Below are positions 45,339 to 62,663 of a stretch of 64,000 bases of DNA, piece after piece (the stretch's first letter is position 1; each line of letters begins with the position of its first letter). The position numbers and the translations under genes are program-made. The DNA comes from Acorus gramineus (Eukaryota > Streptophyta > Magnoliopsida > Acorales > Acoraceae). The notes under the pieces were generated by a model. The model saw only the letters and a list, made by a program, of their open reading frames with translations, had not been told where the DNA came from and made no database searches. The DNA lies in assembly GCA_030737835.1 (NCBI GenBank), contig CM060849.1:12605716-12669715 (forward strand), in the 5' to 3' direction.

Positions 45339-47692
45339 GTGAGATCTTTTTGAGTTCTTTGTGTCATATTCTTTAATAAATCTTTGGTTGTGTTTCACTC
45401 ACCACATTTCATCTCTGCTTCCTGTGTTGAAAATTCAATTTTTTTTTTATTATTTATTTTATGTTCTTTGAAGAACTCTGTTTTGTTGTCTACTCTAATT
45501 TTTTGAAAAATGATTCACAGAGTTTATAATTAAGTGTATGGGTTCTCTATCATAGCATATGAATGTTAATTTTTTTCATTTTTTAAATAAAAAATACACT
45601 ATTAATCTCAGTAAATACATCATTTTGTATAACAATACGTACTTCAATAGACGGGTTATACTATTTAAAAAAAAAGAAAACCGTATGGACTGTTGACAAG
45701 ACTGCTCATGGGGGCTTGGTGTATCATTTTCTATAATTAAGGTTCAGTGGAGGGTGGTTGATTTTTTTTTCCCTGTTGAGAGTTAGAGCCACTTAAAATC
45801 TGTTATAGCGAATAGTAGAAGAAAATACCATTTATTATTGTTCTTTTTCAATGTTTGCAATGCACTTTGATTGTAATTGTTGAAGAATACCATGCAAAGA
45901 TACTGTATCAGGTTCAGGTTTGATTTAATTTTGTTTTCGGTGTCTGTGGATTATTGAATTTGTTATTGTTTTAAGATCCCAGTGGGTTAAAGAAGTTCAC
46001 TGTAGCAGATGAAAGTAGCTCGTGCAAAATACTTGAATGTTTTTTAATGTTGGATTTGTTTCTTTCAACAAATTTTATAGGCAGTCATGGGAGGACACTT
46101 AAAAGTGAAATCTTGGGATGTTTGAAGGCATGGGTGACCTTATTGTGGTGGGTGTTGGTTTGTCTTGGAGTTGGAATGGAAATTTTGATGTGGGATAATC
46201 CACTCATATAAAAACTTATTCTATTGTTTTTTTTCTCTGAATTGCTTCATCTTCCTCTTCTTTTTAAAATTTTGGATATGACCATATATTTTAAATTTTG
46301 TAGACATCTCACCCTTTTCTCTATCAAAATATAATAAAATAGTGTTAACTATGGATATTGCCATAATTCATTCTCAATCACAGAGGTACAGCCAGAAGAA
46401 GAGGTGCGATAAGCCCGTGTCTCCACGAAAATAAAATTCCACAAATCTTCATTGGAGCATCCCAATGAATGTTCAGTGACTGAGCTCTCAAAAAATAAGG
46501 TTGCAGAATGTGTCATGGTTTCTATAGTAATTAAAGAGGTTATGTCTCACCTTGTACATGTTTAGGTACCTTGTATTATGAACCCACTTATAAACAATGA
46601 ACATTTAGGTACTTAACCTTACAAGATACTCTTATCCTCCAGTGCCAAAAATCTGCCTTGATTTTTGGTTGGATTTGTTTGCAAAGTCACTAGGACTTGA
46701 TACACCTCCTTTTCATGGATCAACCAACATTTTTTTTTAAAAACAATTTGGTGACCCACTGTGCACATTTGGTGGGTAGGGTTTGATCCCCTGACCCCTT
46801 TTTTGGAGACAGGGGGTGCTAACTGGCTAACCAAAGTCGGTTTGTGCTAACTGGCTAATCCACCAGCACTGAATGGTCTAGAAGGAAATATTTATCTCGT
46901 GACATGGACTTCTTCTCAGATTTGTGTCTGGAGAGTTAGCCAATTGAAGTATGATCGTATCTTCTCCCTTGCGTGTATAGATAGGATTATGTGTTTACTA
47001 GAATGTGCTCTTTAATTGTATGGTTCTTCATATTATGAAAGAATGTTCACAATCTAAAGACTATCTATTTTTTTTTATATTAATGGAGGGACCCCCCCTA
47101 GCTGGCCTTACGGCTGATCTGGGTAGGTTACCTTCGCCCGTGTACCCCCAAACCCACATAAAACTATCTATGTTTCACATATATGAGGTGCATTTTGTTA
47201 AATTTTTTGATAACTAGATTACCTGGTGTGAATTGCATCTGCTTCTTGTTGCTTGTTCAAATGCAAATGCTTGCTGCTTTGCTTGTCATAAATTATAGAT
47301 AAATTATTGCATTGGGTTTTCAGTTAACAGAGGAATGCCTCCTCAAATATGGATCAATTTGCCAATCAAGTTTAAGCACCCATGCCTTTTGTTTGTTAGT
47401 GCTTATAGTTGATTTTTTTTTCATTGAATATCTCTAGAACAAGATTGTAGATTGCCATGAATCTTCTATATTCTAATATCTGATTATATCTTTCAATCAT
47501 GGAAGACATCTTTGCTTGCCAATTCCCAAGCATACCCATTCTAAGTCTATATTTGATTCAGGGGAAACTATGCATTTATTAGATCTCCTACACAGTGGTT
47601 GATTGCTTGGAATAAAATGACTTTGTTATTGATTGAAATATTTGAAGATATCTTTTGCTGCCATGGAGTTACTAATACATCTAGTCTTGTAG
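45339..47692 (+). other. Large 5'-UTR intron of LACS9
   Basis: About 2.35 kb without coding sequence. It includes a part copy of the dispersed GAGGTATAT-type repeat (about 45585-45690) and two short T-run-started segments (about 46730-46870 and 47066-47160) that look like minus-strand retroposon tails. The first holds a twice-repeated GTGCTAACTGGCTAA. The acceptor CTTGTAG ends one base before the ATG. Confidence 0.55.
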
Positions 47693-47693
47693 A

Positions 47694-52877
<5,184 letters not shown>

Positions 52878-54642
52878 AGACTACGCCGATGGTATTTCTT
52901 GCTTTGTTGTTATTATTATTAAACTATGTGATGTTTTGTATTCTGAAAATATTTAGTTTTATCTATATTGCTTGTTATAAGTATAATAATCATAATGCTG
53001 TTAAATCAAGGCCTCCAAAAGAGTCATCATAGATTGGAGGTCTATATGCACAACGTAGTTTCAGAACATTGTGATTGAATTGGCAATGGTGCTGAAAAGG
53101 TTAGCCTGATTATGAATTAGAGTCTAGAGAAGTGATTGTTCTGCTTACACTTGAAGCTTGTATGGCATATATGACTGGAAATCTTACAGTTGGATTTTTG
53201 GGACGAAAAGTTTTATTAATAGAACTGTTTTGTAATGTTACTTGTACAGAAGTATATGAAAAAATATTTGTGTTTGTTAGAATACATATCCAAAAAAATA
53301 AAAATATCATAAATTATCCAATATTCTAATATCTTGAGCGTATAAGGATATCAATATATTTGCTCCGAAAAATATCCGAATCCGGCGTATTATAAAATTG
53401 TATATGTTATATTTTTTTTGGCAAGAATTTTATTAACAAAAAAAAAGTGTATTAGTACAAGATTGGAACGAATATTAAAGAAGGAATCTAGTTAGTTAAA
53501 CTAACTAAATGCATCCTTTAATATTCTAAACCAAGTAATCCAGAAATTACATTGCAAAAGACTGAAATTCATCAAACAAGTTTATAACAAGGAGAGAAGA
53601 AAAGTGTCTGCATCCCCCTCAAATCTGGGTGAATTCCATTTCAAGCGCTGTTATACTCAGTCATTTTAAAGTCTAAAATACAGTCCTACATACCTCGTCA
53701 GCCTTTATCTACTCATTGTAATGAGGTATATATCTCGCTAAATTTTTTTTACATTTTCTGTAAATGGTACCATTCAATTCATTGGAGTATGTACTTCACT
53801 TTTATAAAAGTATATACCTCCTTAGATGAGGTATATGATTTAAAAAAAAATGAAAACATGTGCTGTAAAATGGACTGTGTAACATTTTCAATTTCATTTA
53901 TTTCAAAGAAGATATCTTCTCTTATAGTCTTTCTGTAACTTGCCATATAATCAGCCATTTTATTAATCTCCTTGACTACATGATATATTTTCCAGTTCTG
54001 ATTTGTTTTTTTAACAAATTCCAAATCTGAGATACCAAGTTTCTAACAGCCCCCAAGGAGCTTTTATTTGAGCAGACACCCATTGCATTGCTAATCCTGA
54101 GTTTGTTTCAATGAGTAAATTCATCTATGTTCTCCATCCATTGGTATTCATTTTAAGTAATTTGTTGGAGGAGGAGACCAATGATGGAGAGTGGGAATAA
54201 TTGATTTTGGGTTTAACTGTCAAACATGCTTAGAATGTCATACTAGCTGTCCTGGGCTTGGAATCACTTTTTTTTTTTTCTTCTGACTACAGTCCAAGCA
54301 TTTGCTAGAGAACAGACACCATTACTGCTTTGAGTCCAAATTAGAATATCTATTCCACAATTAATAGTGACTTTTGTTAACCATTCGTTCAGATATTTTA
54401 GACATTTCTTATCAGACAAAAAATATCCATTCCAAATCTGAAAAGATTCAAATTTAAATACTAATATCCATATCCAAATGATTTAGGTTAGAATATCAGC
54501 TTACATGCGTCATGTGTGCATTATTGTAAAGATTGTATATATTATCTGTGCATCCAAACAGATTTTCCAAAACTAGTGAACATAATATAATCGTTTATGT
54601 GCATGTCATTCAATTAGCCATCTAGAAAGCTTTAAATCTTGC
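52878..54642. other. 3' flank of LACS9 and intergenic repeats
   Basis: No further gene. The first few hundred bases are likely 3' UTR. A GAGGTATAT-family repeat copy lies at about 53690-53890 (ATACCTCGTCAGCC, GAGGTATATATCTCGC, AAAAGTATATACCTCCTTAG, GAGGTATATG). The minus strand at 53900-54170 has RNase H-like words (EFVKKTNQNWKIYHVVKEIN, KMADYMAS) that look like a short remnant of a retroelement RNase H domain. Confidence 0.5.
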
Positions 54643-54925
54643 CACTGGTAAAAACCGTCGCTAAGAGTATTATGTTAAAAAATATTCAATTAGCCACGGA
54701 AAGAGCAGACTGTCGCAAATATTTGATTTTTTTTTTTATTTTTGCAGCGGTGGAGTAAGTTATTGTTAAAAAAATTTATTTACGACGAATTTTTTGTCCA
54801 TCGCAATTAGTTTACTTTTGCAGCGGCTTTGGTTTTCCATCGCAAATAATTTTTTTGGGATGATTTTTGTTTCCAGTCACCAAAAATATTTGTTAGCAGC
54901 GGTTTTTTTTTGTCACTAATAATTC
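54643..54925. mobile_element. Left end of a CACTA-like DNA element (fragment)
   Basis: It begins CACTGGTAAAAACCGTCGC, the CACT(A/G) terminus of CACTA (En/Spm) elements. Repeated subterminal motifs follow: GTCGCAAATA, GCAGCGGT, CCATCGCAA and TTGCAGCGGC. A matching right terminus (ending CCAGTG) was not found downstream, so it appears truncated. Confidence 0.6.
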
Positions 54926-57900
54926 TAAATGGAGGCTATCATCTAAATCCCAAAGAAGTCAGCCGGCTTTGGAAGGGTGTTTCTGGGACCTGCAATTACT
55001 TCTGGGTGTAAGTTTTCATTCTGCCTCACTTTATGTTTTCTAGCATTGTTAGGATAAATTTCAGGCATGCCCTCATGTTTTAATGAAATGCATTCCTGCT
55101 TGGGTTAGTTTTTTGCCCAATTTAGGACAATGTCAGTCCACTGTAGTGATTTACGTGCCTTCACTGAATTAGTTTTAATTTACTTGCTAAAGACCACTAT
55201 CAAGCTATAATGTGATTCATTGCTAAAGATCACTATCAAGTAAATGTATGGTATTTCATACTTGATAATAAACTCAACCAATTCTGAATAGATGAGAGAG
55301 AGGGATTTGGAATCAATTGAGTTTGGTTGGATAAATGAAGCTACACATATACTTTAATGAGATGATGCACCCTATCTGTACAAATGCAATGAAGTTAGCA
55401 TCCCAATTTGTATCCTAAAATTTGAAAGATTTTTTTTTTTTTGCTTGGTAAAATTTGAAAGATTGGAAAGCTTCCAATAACTGAAAGTCTAAAAGCTCAT
55501 TTTTAGAGAACTGAAGCAGTGTACAGTTAGATAGTCCCCATTGGGTATGTGCCTGAGATAGTTTTGAGGTCCATTGAAGTGTCTATATCCTTCAACACTT
55601 CACAAGCATCCAAATAAACAATGAATGATGCAGGTGTCCTTCTTGGGCAGATTAAGATGTTCGAATCGGAACGTTCTGAAGCACATAGAGACTCACTTAT
55701 GGTTTGAAGAGGGTTGTTAAGGCTGAGAGAATAAAATCTGATTGTATAGAGTTCATCAAGAGAAAGTAAAGAAAAATTAAAATAAAAGCATATTTAAGTC
55801 TTAATAGTTAATTTGAAGAAAAGTAAAAAAATGATTTCATGCAGAATGTGGTGTAATGATGGATAAAAGCTTTAAACCACTCCAGAAAGATTTGATTGTC
55901 ATCAAAATGCTTTGATGAGTTTCTATGAAAGAATCAAAAGTTTTTTTTGATGGGTTAAAATCAAAAGTCAAAAGGATATCAATAAGATACTGGACACTGG
56001 GTGGAAAGGATCATCTTTGACAACCAGGCAAGAAGTGGTTACAATTTTTCCTCAATAGAGACATGGTCTCTTGGCATTGTAGGAAGTTGGGGGATAAATT
56101 CATTCAATTAGTGATCTTAGAAGGTTTTATTTTATTCAACAAGGATGTTTTTTGGTGGCATTGTAGGATGTGACATGTGAGGTTGGGGGGAGGCCTTTTG
56201 ACAGTGTGAACCCTCACATACCACCTTGGCCATTGATGTCAACTTCACTTTTTATGAAAAGCATGGCCCTCTCCTCATGTGAGTGTTAGTTTATCTGTTC
56301 CCATCAGTACTTTCTTGTCTCCTTCCATTCCAAATTAAAAGGGTGCCCAAAAATCTCTTTTGTTAGGGCATGCTTTGAAAATAAAGGCAAGCAAACACAT
56401 TGCTTAACATCAATTGAAAGATGGGTTCCTAATGACAACAATTAAGTCAATGGATTAGATACGATTTGCTCAAATTAAATATGTTTATTTGCCATCATTT
56501 GTTGTCACTAAGTGGACTATTTTGTGTTCAGTTATCTAAATATAATGTAGTTCTAGGCACTTGTTTTTAGAGTGCTCGTGCACTCACTCCGTTTTGTGGT
56601 TCAAAAATGATCTATCAGCCGTCTATGCAGTATACATTGTGCTATCACCGTGAATACTATACTATTGCAGTGTATGAAAATTAAAAGAAAGAAATTACAT
56701 TAGTGTATCTTAATGTATACTTCACTTTTGATAATAATATATACTTCGATAGATGAATATATATCTTTTAAGAAAAAGAAAACTGGCATGCATATCTTTT
56801 TTTTCTTATTATTACAATTATAAATCAATTCCACACAGGTACAGAACTAGTGTAACTTGTGAGAACTCATAATCCCTTAGAAACTAATATCTACCAAAAG
56901 CTAGTACTTTATAACTTGGATTTTTTTCATGTACATCTTTTTACGAACAGACTTATTTCTAATGGGTGCATCATTCTATTTAATTTGTGTAATTATAAAG
57001 TATGATACATTCAAGTGAATGTTGCTGGATGTGTCTTAAGATGATAAATGTGAGAATGACAAGTGCAGAAAAATTATAATGTACTAAGCAATAAAAACAA
57101 ACATAATGGAGTTACGGTGTAGTAGAAAGCAGACACTAAGACTTCCATTTGGAATCTTTCACTGGCATTTGTCTCCATTCTGATAGTCATTTAATGTGGA
57201 AAAAAGCATATTATAGCTTAGGGCAATTCAAAGGCATATTATATCAGGTATGCTTTCAAATCCAGCATCAATCCGACCTATGCTGGTTGATTAACAAAAT
57301 CCAAGGATTTGCATTATTCTAATGCATGCACAAGCAAATATTCCCTAATCTTTTTGGCAAATACTATATGATTCTAATCTTATGATGAGCCATTAAAAAA
57401 CACATAAAATAAGGATATTTGAGGTTCCCAAGTAAATTTTTTTGACAAAGTCCAAGGGGATTTTTCTCATTGTCCCACTCCTCCCAAGTCTTGTATGGCC
57501 CTGTGTCTCTTTCAGAACCAGCTCTCTGATTTAAAGCAGTGCTGATAGACTCACCATATGGTGAGAATAATCTAACTAAAGAAGGATGGTTAATATTAGG
57601 CATTTAACACTGTAAATAATCGTAATTTGAAACTAATATTAACCATTTTATGAACTGAATTAACCATCTAGAAATCAAGAAGGCTGTAATAATCGTAATT
57701 TGAAACTAACTTTATCACTCATGAACTGAATTAAATTTATTTTGTAGACTTAAATTGAATTTTACCAATTTATATTGATGTAATTCACTTAAATTTAGCT
57801 TGGTTTTTTAACACTGTAAAGTAAACTAATAATCTCAATTGCAACAAAATCTAAGAAATAAGAATTAGATTATCTTCTCTTTTTTTTTTTCTTTTCAAAA

Positions 57901-58390
57901 ACAAATATCACAATTCCACGCATGTTGGTTCTCATGAGTTTGTTTTCTACAATTTGAACTTGAATCTCCCCGAACTTGTTCATATTTAAATGATTCTCTT
58001 TTGTTCACAGTTTCTCAACAAATATATTATTTTTTAAACTGAAGGTAGATATTTGTTATCTGATTTTATTTATAAAAATTTGAATTATAAACCCGGGAGA
58101 CGATTTCTCAACTAATATTGAGTTCATCAGAAAAATATGTTACCAATGTAGGGTTAATTTACCATAATATCCATCCAAACTCAAAACAAAATAATTTGAT
58201 TTTAGATACGTCTAAATCGATATCAAAACATCAATCCAAATGCAATCACAAAAGTCATTTTGGTTCTAAAACATGCATGTGAAAGAAGTAAAAAGTGAGT
58301 GAGAGATAAGGAAGAGTGCAAGTAAACATTATCCCAGCCCCTTCATTCAAAATGCCACCATTGGAAAGCACAAAGAACAAACTCACATCT
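54926..58390. other. Long intergenic region without a recognised gene
   Basis: I see no convincing exon. A copy of the GAGGTATAT-type repeat is present at about 56640-56790 (GTATACTTCACTTTTGATAA, ATATACTTCGATAGATGAAT). The stretch 56100-56300 is a little less AT-rich but has no long frame. Two near copies of AATAATCGTAATTTGAAACTAA occur at 57611 and 57690. Confidence 0.45.
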
Positions 58391-58442
58391 TTATATAATT
58401 GCACACAAATCTATCTCTCTCTCTCTGAATTTTGAAGGCCAG
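58391..58442 (+). promoter_or_regulatory. TATA box and CT-rich leader of the 193-residue gene
   Basis: TTATATAATT at 58391-58400 lies about 50 bp before the start codon. It is followed by TCTATCTCTCTCTCTCTG. This spacing implies a very short 5' UTR of about 20 nt if this TATA is used. Based on motif and position only. Confidence 0.5.
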
Positions 58443-59595
58443 ATGAATATCTATGGAGAAGAGAACCCATACAGTTGCTACTACCACCCAAAGGAGATAA
58501 TAATAGGCATATGTGCCCTTTGTTTGAAGGAGAGGCTCCTCATATTGGCCTCAAAGCAAAGTCACTTCCCTTCTTTGTCTAATATTAGTACCAAAGACAC
58601 ACAAACAACACCCTTTGGGGTTGTCCTCCAAAGGAAGCCATCCTCCTCTTCCACCACAACCACCCTTCCAGGAGTCTTTGCCTTGGGATCATCCTTCCTC
58701 CACCGCCTCGATTCCCGGCATCATCGGCCTCCACCGGAGGACGTCTCCGACGACGAAGACACCTTACCAAGCCAAGATGGTATGCCAAGCTTCACCACAT
58801 TATGGTTCATTTGTTTCTCTATTTTTTTTGCTTTTATTTGTATATATGTTCCTTTGGTTGATGAAATTTAGATATTCACATGGTGAATTGACTTTTTTTT
58901 TTTTGGTTAATTATGGGTGAGGATATCATCTTAAAGAAAAACAACATAATCAAATTTCTAATGTGACTTGGTATAACTGAAAATTCAATTGGTAACCCAA
59001 CATTTATTTCAAGTAAAAAAACAGAATTAATAATAATAAGCCAAATTTATAAATGTTGATTTTGTCTCTAATCATCATAGAAGATGATATTGAAAATGAA
59101 AAAATGTTAGACCCAATCACATTTATCGATCAAAACACAGATCACACATGTTTTTATTTTTTTAAAATAATAAACATCATCTAATGAGGTATATGTTTTA
59201 ATAAAAAGTGTATATCGCTTAATTTTGAGTTAAATGGACTTATTTTTAATAAGTGTAAGAAAATATTTAACAAGGTACATGCTTTACTGGATTTTTAACT
59301 AGCTAGATTTATAAGACTGTATTTTATTTTTTCTTGGATCACCCACACAGACTCTTTCATATCAATCAATTTGGAAGACAACGGTAAGGCGTCGTGGGAC
59401 AAGAAGGACGGTCGAGATGCCTCGAAAAGCATGATCGAGCACTCGAAGCCGCCGGCACGGGGGACGCTGAGGTGGCGGAGGCGCATCGGCCACTTGTTCC
59501 AGTTGCTCAGGTGGCGGCGGTCAGGGAAGGGTAGGAAGAAGAGTTGGATGATGAGGAGCTTCACAAGGAAGACCACCACCACTGGATTTATATAA
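58443..59595 (+). CDS. Plant-specific protein of unknown function (At1g76980-like), 193 residues
   Basis: Exons 58443-58779 and 59351-59595 splice through a GAT-split codon to 193 residues. The N-terminus MNIYGEENPYSCYYHPKEII-IGICALCLKERLLILASKQ has paired Cys and His residues (C12, H15, C24, C27) that look like a small zinc-binding knot. A low-complexity Ser/Thr linker follows, then an acidic stretch (DVSDDEDTL), the conserved-looking DDSFISINLEDNGKASWDKK, and a strongly basic C-terminus (LRWRRRIGHLFQLLRWRRSG, KGRKKSWMMRSFTRK). The family is plant-only as far as I know, and no function is established. The basic tail could give membrane or nucleic-acid binding, which is speculation. The intron is 571 bp and carries one copy of the dispersed GAGGTATAT repeat. 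Confidence 0.88.
59160..59300. repeat. GAGGTATAT-family dispersed repeat in an intron
   Basis: The copy holds CATCATCTAATGAGGTATATG, AAAAAGTGTATATCGCTTAA, ATTTTTAATAAGTG and ACATGCTTTACTGGATTTTTAAC. This order matches the copy at about 32405-32560 (there AAAAGTGTATATCGCTCTA, TTTTTAATAAATG, GCTTCATTGGATTTTTAAC). Confidence 0.75.
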
Positions 59596-60059
59596 ATTTA
59601 TATACACACACACATGGTTTTTAATGTTAATATTATTTTGATGGATGTATCCATGTTACATTATTGAGATGAGGGTTTTTTTGTATTACAATGTTTATTT
59701 GTGGAATTTTTGGAGCACTTTGGAATTTTTAGAAACATGACACGCGTAGGACTGTGTCATCCTATCTGATCAAGAAAACAATATACACACACAGATATTT
59801 ACATATATATAATGTACACAGATATATGTATGTATGTGTGTATATATATAAAAGTGATTCAGTGCACGACGTGAGGGAAAAAAATTTTATGGTATGGGAT
59901 CATTTTGTTCATTGAGATTTCATTCTTTGGATGATAAAAATAATAATAACAAAAAGAATGTGGAGGGAGAGTATCTTATTTAGATCGAAATGGGATACAC
60001 ACACACACATCACTTATCAAACAGTTCTTATAATTGTCCATTAATTCAGAGTTTTCAGC

Positions 60060-60437
60060 TGTAGAACAGATTTAGAAAGAAATCATTACAGAATATTTGA
60101 TTTCAAATCTGTTATCAAAATAAATTTTTATGAGATTTTATTTAGGAATTTAGGATTTGTAGAATCTTATGTTTTATTTTATTAAATTTTTATTATTGTA
60201 ATTGTAATTGTGTCTTTTTTATTTTTAGTAAAGTCATAATTCACATTATGAATATGTATTTGATGTTTGTGGCCTATATAATGAGTAAAAAAAAAAAAAA
60301 GTTTTTATCAATAATATTTCGAATTTCCTCTATTGTGGGGCTTTCTTCCTTGTGGATTCAAGGATTCCTTGTGGATTCAAGGAGTTTATGAGATCTCAAC
60401 GCTGGTTGGATCTTTCTATCAGTTTCACGCTGCGTTA
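60060..60437 (+). repeat. 5' LTR
   Basis: Starts TGTAGAACAG and ends CACGCTGCGTTA. It differs from the 3' LTR by scattered substitutions and by an 18-bp tandem duplication of CCTTGTGGATTCAAGGAT at about 60350-60386. A CCTATATAATGAG TATA-like site is at about 60273. Confidence 0.9.
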
Positions 60438-60662
60438 GGTGGTATCAGAGCGAGGATTCGCCTGGCTTCGATGACACATAGCCGTGCGGGAAACAACCAT
60501 CCCATTGATGGTGATCGTGGGGTGTAGGAGCTATTTCGGCCGTTGTGGGAGGATCAAAAGTCACTTCGGGAGGAGTTTCGTCAACAAATGCGGCAAACTC
60601 TTCATGAGGTGAAGGCTGGCGTGAATCTCAACAACGACAACAGATGACCTGGGAGTGACAGG

Positions 60663-61943
60663 ATGCACGCCGAGGGATTTGCCCGAGGCCAACCTGTTGC
60701 TTATAACGTTGTTCGACGACATTCTCATTATCTACCCGATTATGAGGATGACTCGGATGATGAAGGCGGTGAACTGTACGACTATCAGCTGAGAAAGCGG
60801 CACACGTACTACTACAATTATTTTTCAAAGGTGGACATCTCCTATTTTAACGGTGATTTGCCAATCGATAAGTTCCTTGATTGGATCTTAGAGATTGATA
60901 AATTCTTTGAGATAATGGAGGTGCGTGAAAAGGAGATGGTCAGATTGGTGGCGCTTCGACTCACGAGTAGTGCCGCTAATTGGTGGGACCACCTTCAAAG
61001 GACTAGACAACGACAAGGAAGAGCACCTATTCGAACATAGAGGAGGATGAGACAATTTCTCATGGATCGCTTCCTTCCTCTAGATTATGAAAAATATATG
61101 CTCCAGTTGTATCATAATTGTCGCCAAGGTAATCGTTCCGTATTCGACTATACCGCTGAATTTTTAAAATTTTCTGGTCGGTATAACCTCGCAGAAGCTA
61201 AATGGCGACGAGTGGCCCATTATCTTAATGGGTTGAGGTCTTCAGTTCGAAATCGTATTGCTTCAGAAGAGATTTACAGCTTGACAGAAGCAATCTCTGC
61301 GGCCGTAAAAGTGGAATCACAACTGAAAAGATCAAGGGTGCACGTGATGTCTAAAGGCTCTTCCATGATCAACCCGCTACATGTTGCATTAAGTCAAGAT
61401 ATGGTTGATGGATCGATGGAGAAGACCGAAGAAAGTCCACCAGAAAATCAGGAGAATTTAGTGACCGACCCCCATGATCAACCTCTAGTTGAATCAGAAA
61501 TTGATGAGGACATGGCAAATAAAGAAGTGGAGGATGTTGTTCTCTCTGTTGAATCTGAAAAGATTATTGGAGGAGAACAAGAGAAGTCATTTTCTTATTC
61601 CTTAGTGATGACTCCAGAGATAGAAAAACTCTTGCAAACGTTCGTGTTGCAGACTACATGCCACATCAACATGAGCATTTTTTATGCCTTCGCCGACAAC
61701 AGTAATAATGGGGACATTGCAACTACCACAATGGTCAATTTGATTGAGAAGGAATTTAAAATCAAGAAGATGTCTCTCCTCTTGCCAAAGGTCAAATACA
61801 AAGATGCATCAAATAAGATGGAAGAAAAGGTTTTAATCTCTCCTATTGGTGTATTTGATTACATCAAATATCATCCTCCTGATCATCTAAGATCTTTTCT
61901 TCTTAAATTCGAGGACGAATTTTTTTTAAGAAGAAGAGACTGA
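60663..61943 (+). pseudogene. gag-like region of the LTR element (fossil)
   Basis: The retrotransposon gag signature is readable: an acidic and Tyr-rich lead, FSKVDISYFNGDLPIDKFLD, LEIDKFFEIMEVREKEMVRL, ALRLTSSAANWWDHL and YHNCRQGNRSVFDYTAEFLK. A long acidic stretch with no homology I know follows. It ends in the FEDEFF tail that plant Ty3 elements have before the 3' LTR. The region is broken and is not expected to give a working capsid. Confidence 0.8.
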
Positions 61944-62301
61944 TGTAGGACAGATTTGGAAAGAAATCATTACAGAATATTTGATTTCAAATCTGTTATC
62001 AAAATAAATTTTTATGAGATTTTATTTAGGAATTTAGGATTTGTAGGATCTTATGTTTTATTTTATTAAATTTTAATTATTGTCACTGTAATTGTGTCTT
62101 TTCTATTTTTAGTAAAGTCATAATTCACATTATGAATATGTATTTGATGTTTATAGCCTATATAATGAGTAAAAAAAAAAAAAAGTTTTTATCAATAATA
62201 TTTCGAATTTCCTCTATTTTGAGGCTTTCTTCCTTGTGGATTCAAGGAGTTTATGAGATCTCAACGCTTGTTGGATCTTTCTATCGTTTCACGCTGCGTT
62301 A
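61944..62301 (+). repeat. 3' LTR
   Basis: A 358-bp copy of the 5' LTR, starting TGTAGGACAG after the purine tract and ending CACGCTGCGTTA. It lacks the 18-bp duplication present in the 5' LTR. Confidence 0.9.
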
Positions 62302-62663
62302 GTTTTCAGCTCAACAAGTATTATTCTATGTTACCATGTAGAACCTTATTGTGGGAGGATTGAGTGCAAGAAAATATATGGTAAAATTAATCTACCTACA
62401 ATACAAAAAAAAAAAAAATCGTCATGAAGACTATTTTCACAATTGAAAAGAAGACCTTTGATTTAGATCATGTTGACAACCAATTATGAAACAAATTTTG
62501 TTTTTGCAAAATCAGTTTGTAGATGATCAGTTCCAGACGGTATTTTTAAAATTCAACTTTTTGTTTTAGATTTTGAGTTTTTATATTTTAAATATCAACA
62601 AAATAGCTAGTTTTTATGAAAATATATTTGAAACAGTTTTCTCAAACTGATGGTTAAAATTAA

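Larger units (their letters stand above)
60060..62301 (+). mobile_element. Short LTR retrotransposon with gag-like coding only, fossil
   Basis: About 2.24 kb. Parts: 5' LTR 60060-60437, primer-binding site TGGTATCAGAGCG from 60440 (initiator-Met tRNA type), gag-like coding 60663-61943, a purine-rich tract AAGAAGAAGAGAC just before 61944, and 3' LTR 61944-62301. A 9-bp repeat GTTTTCAGC flanks both sides (60051-60059 and 62302-62310). The tail TTCGAGGACGAATTTTTTTT is typical of the polypurine region of plant Ty3/gypsy elements, to which the gag-like protein also points. No reverse transcriptase, protease or integrase is recognisable, so it is non-autonomous and its coding part is broken at least once. 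By eye the LTRs differ at roughly 3% of positions plus one short duplication, which suggests an insertion of the order of a million years old. Confidence 0.9.

Noticed and set aside
46730-47160. Firm SINE calls for two T-run-started segments in the LACS9 leader intron
   Set aside because: They look like minus-strand retroposon tails, but no flanking duplications or clear pol III boxes could be shown.
60440-60452. TGGTATCAGAGCG as part of a tRNA gene
   Set aside because: It is the primer-binding site directly after the 5' LTR. No cloverleaf surrounds it.
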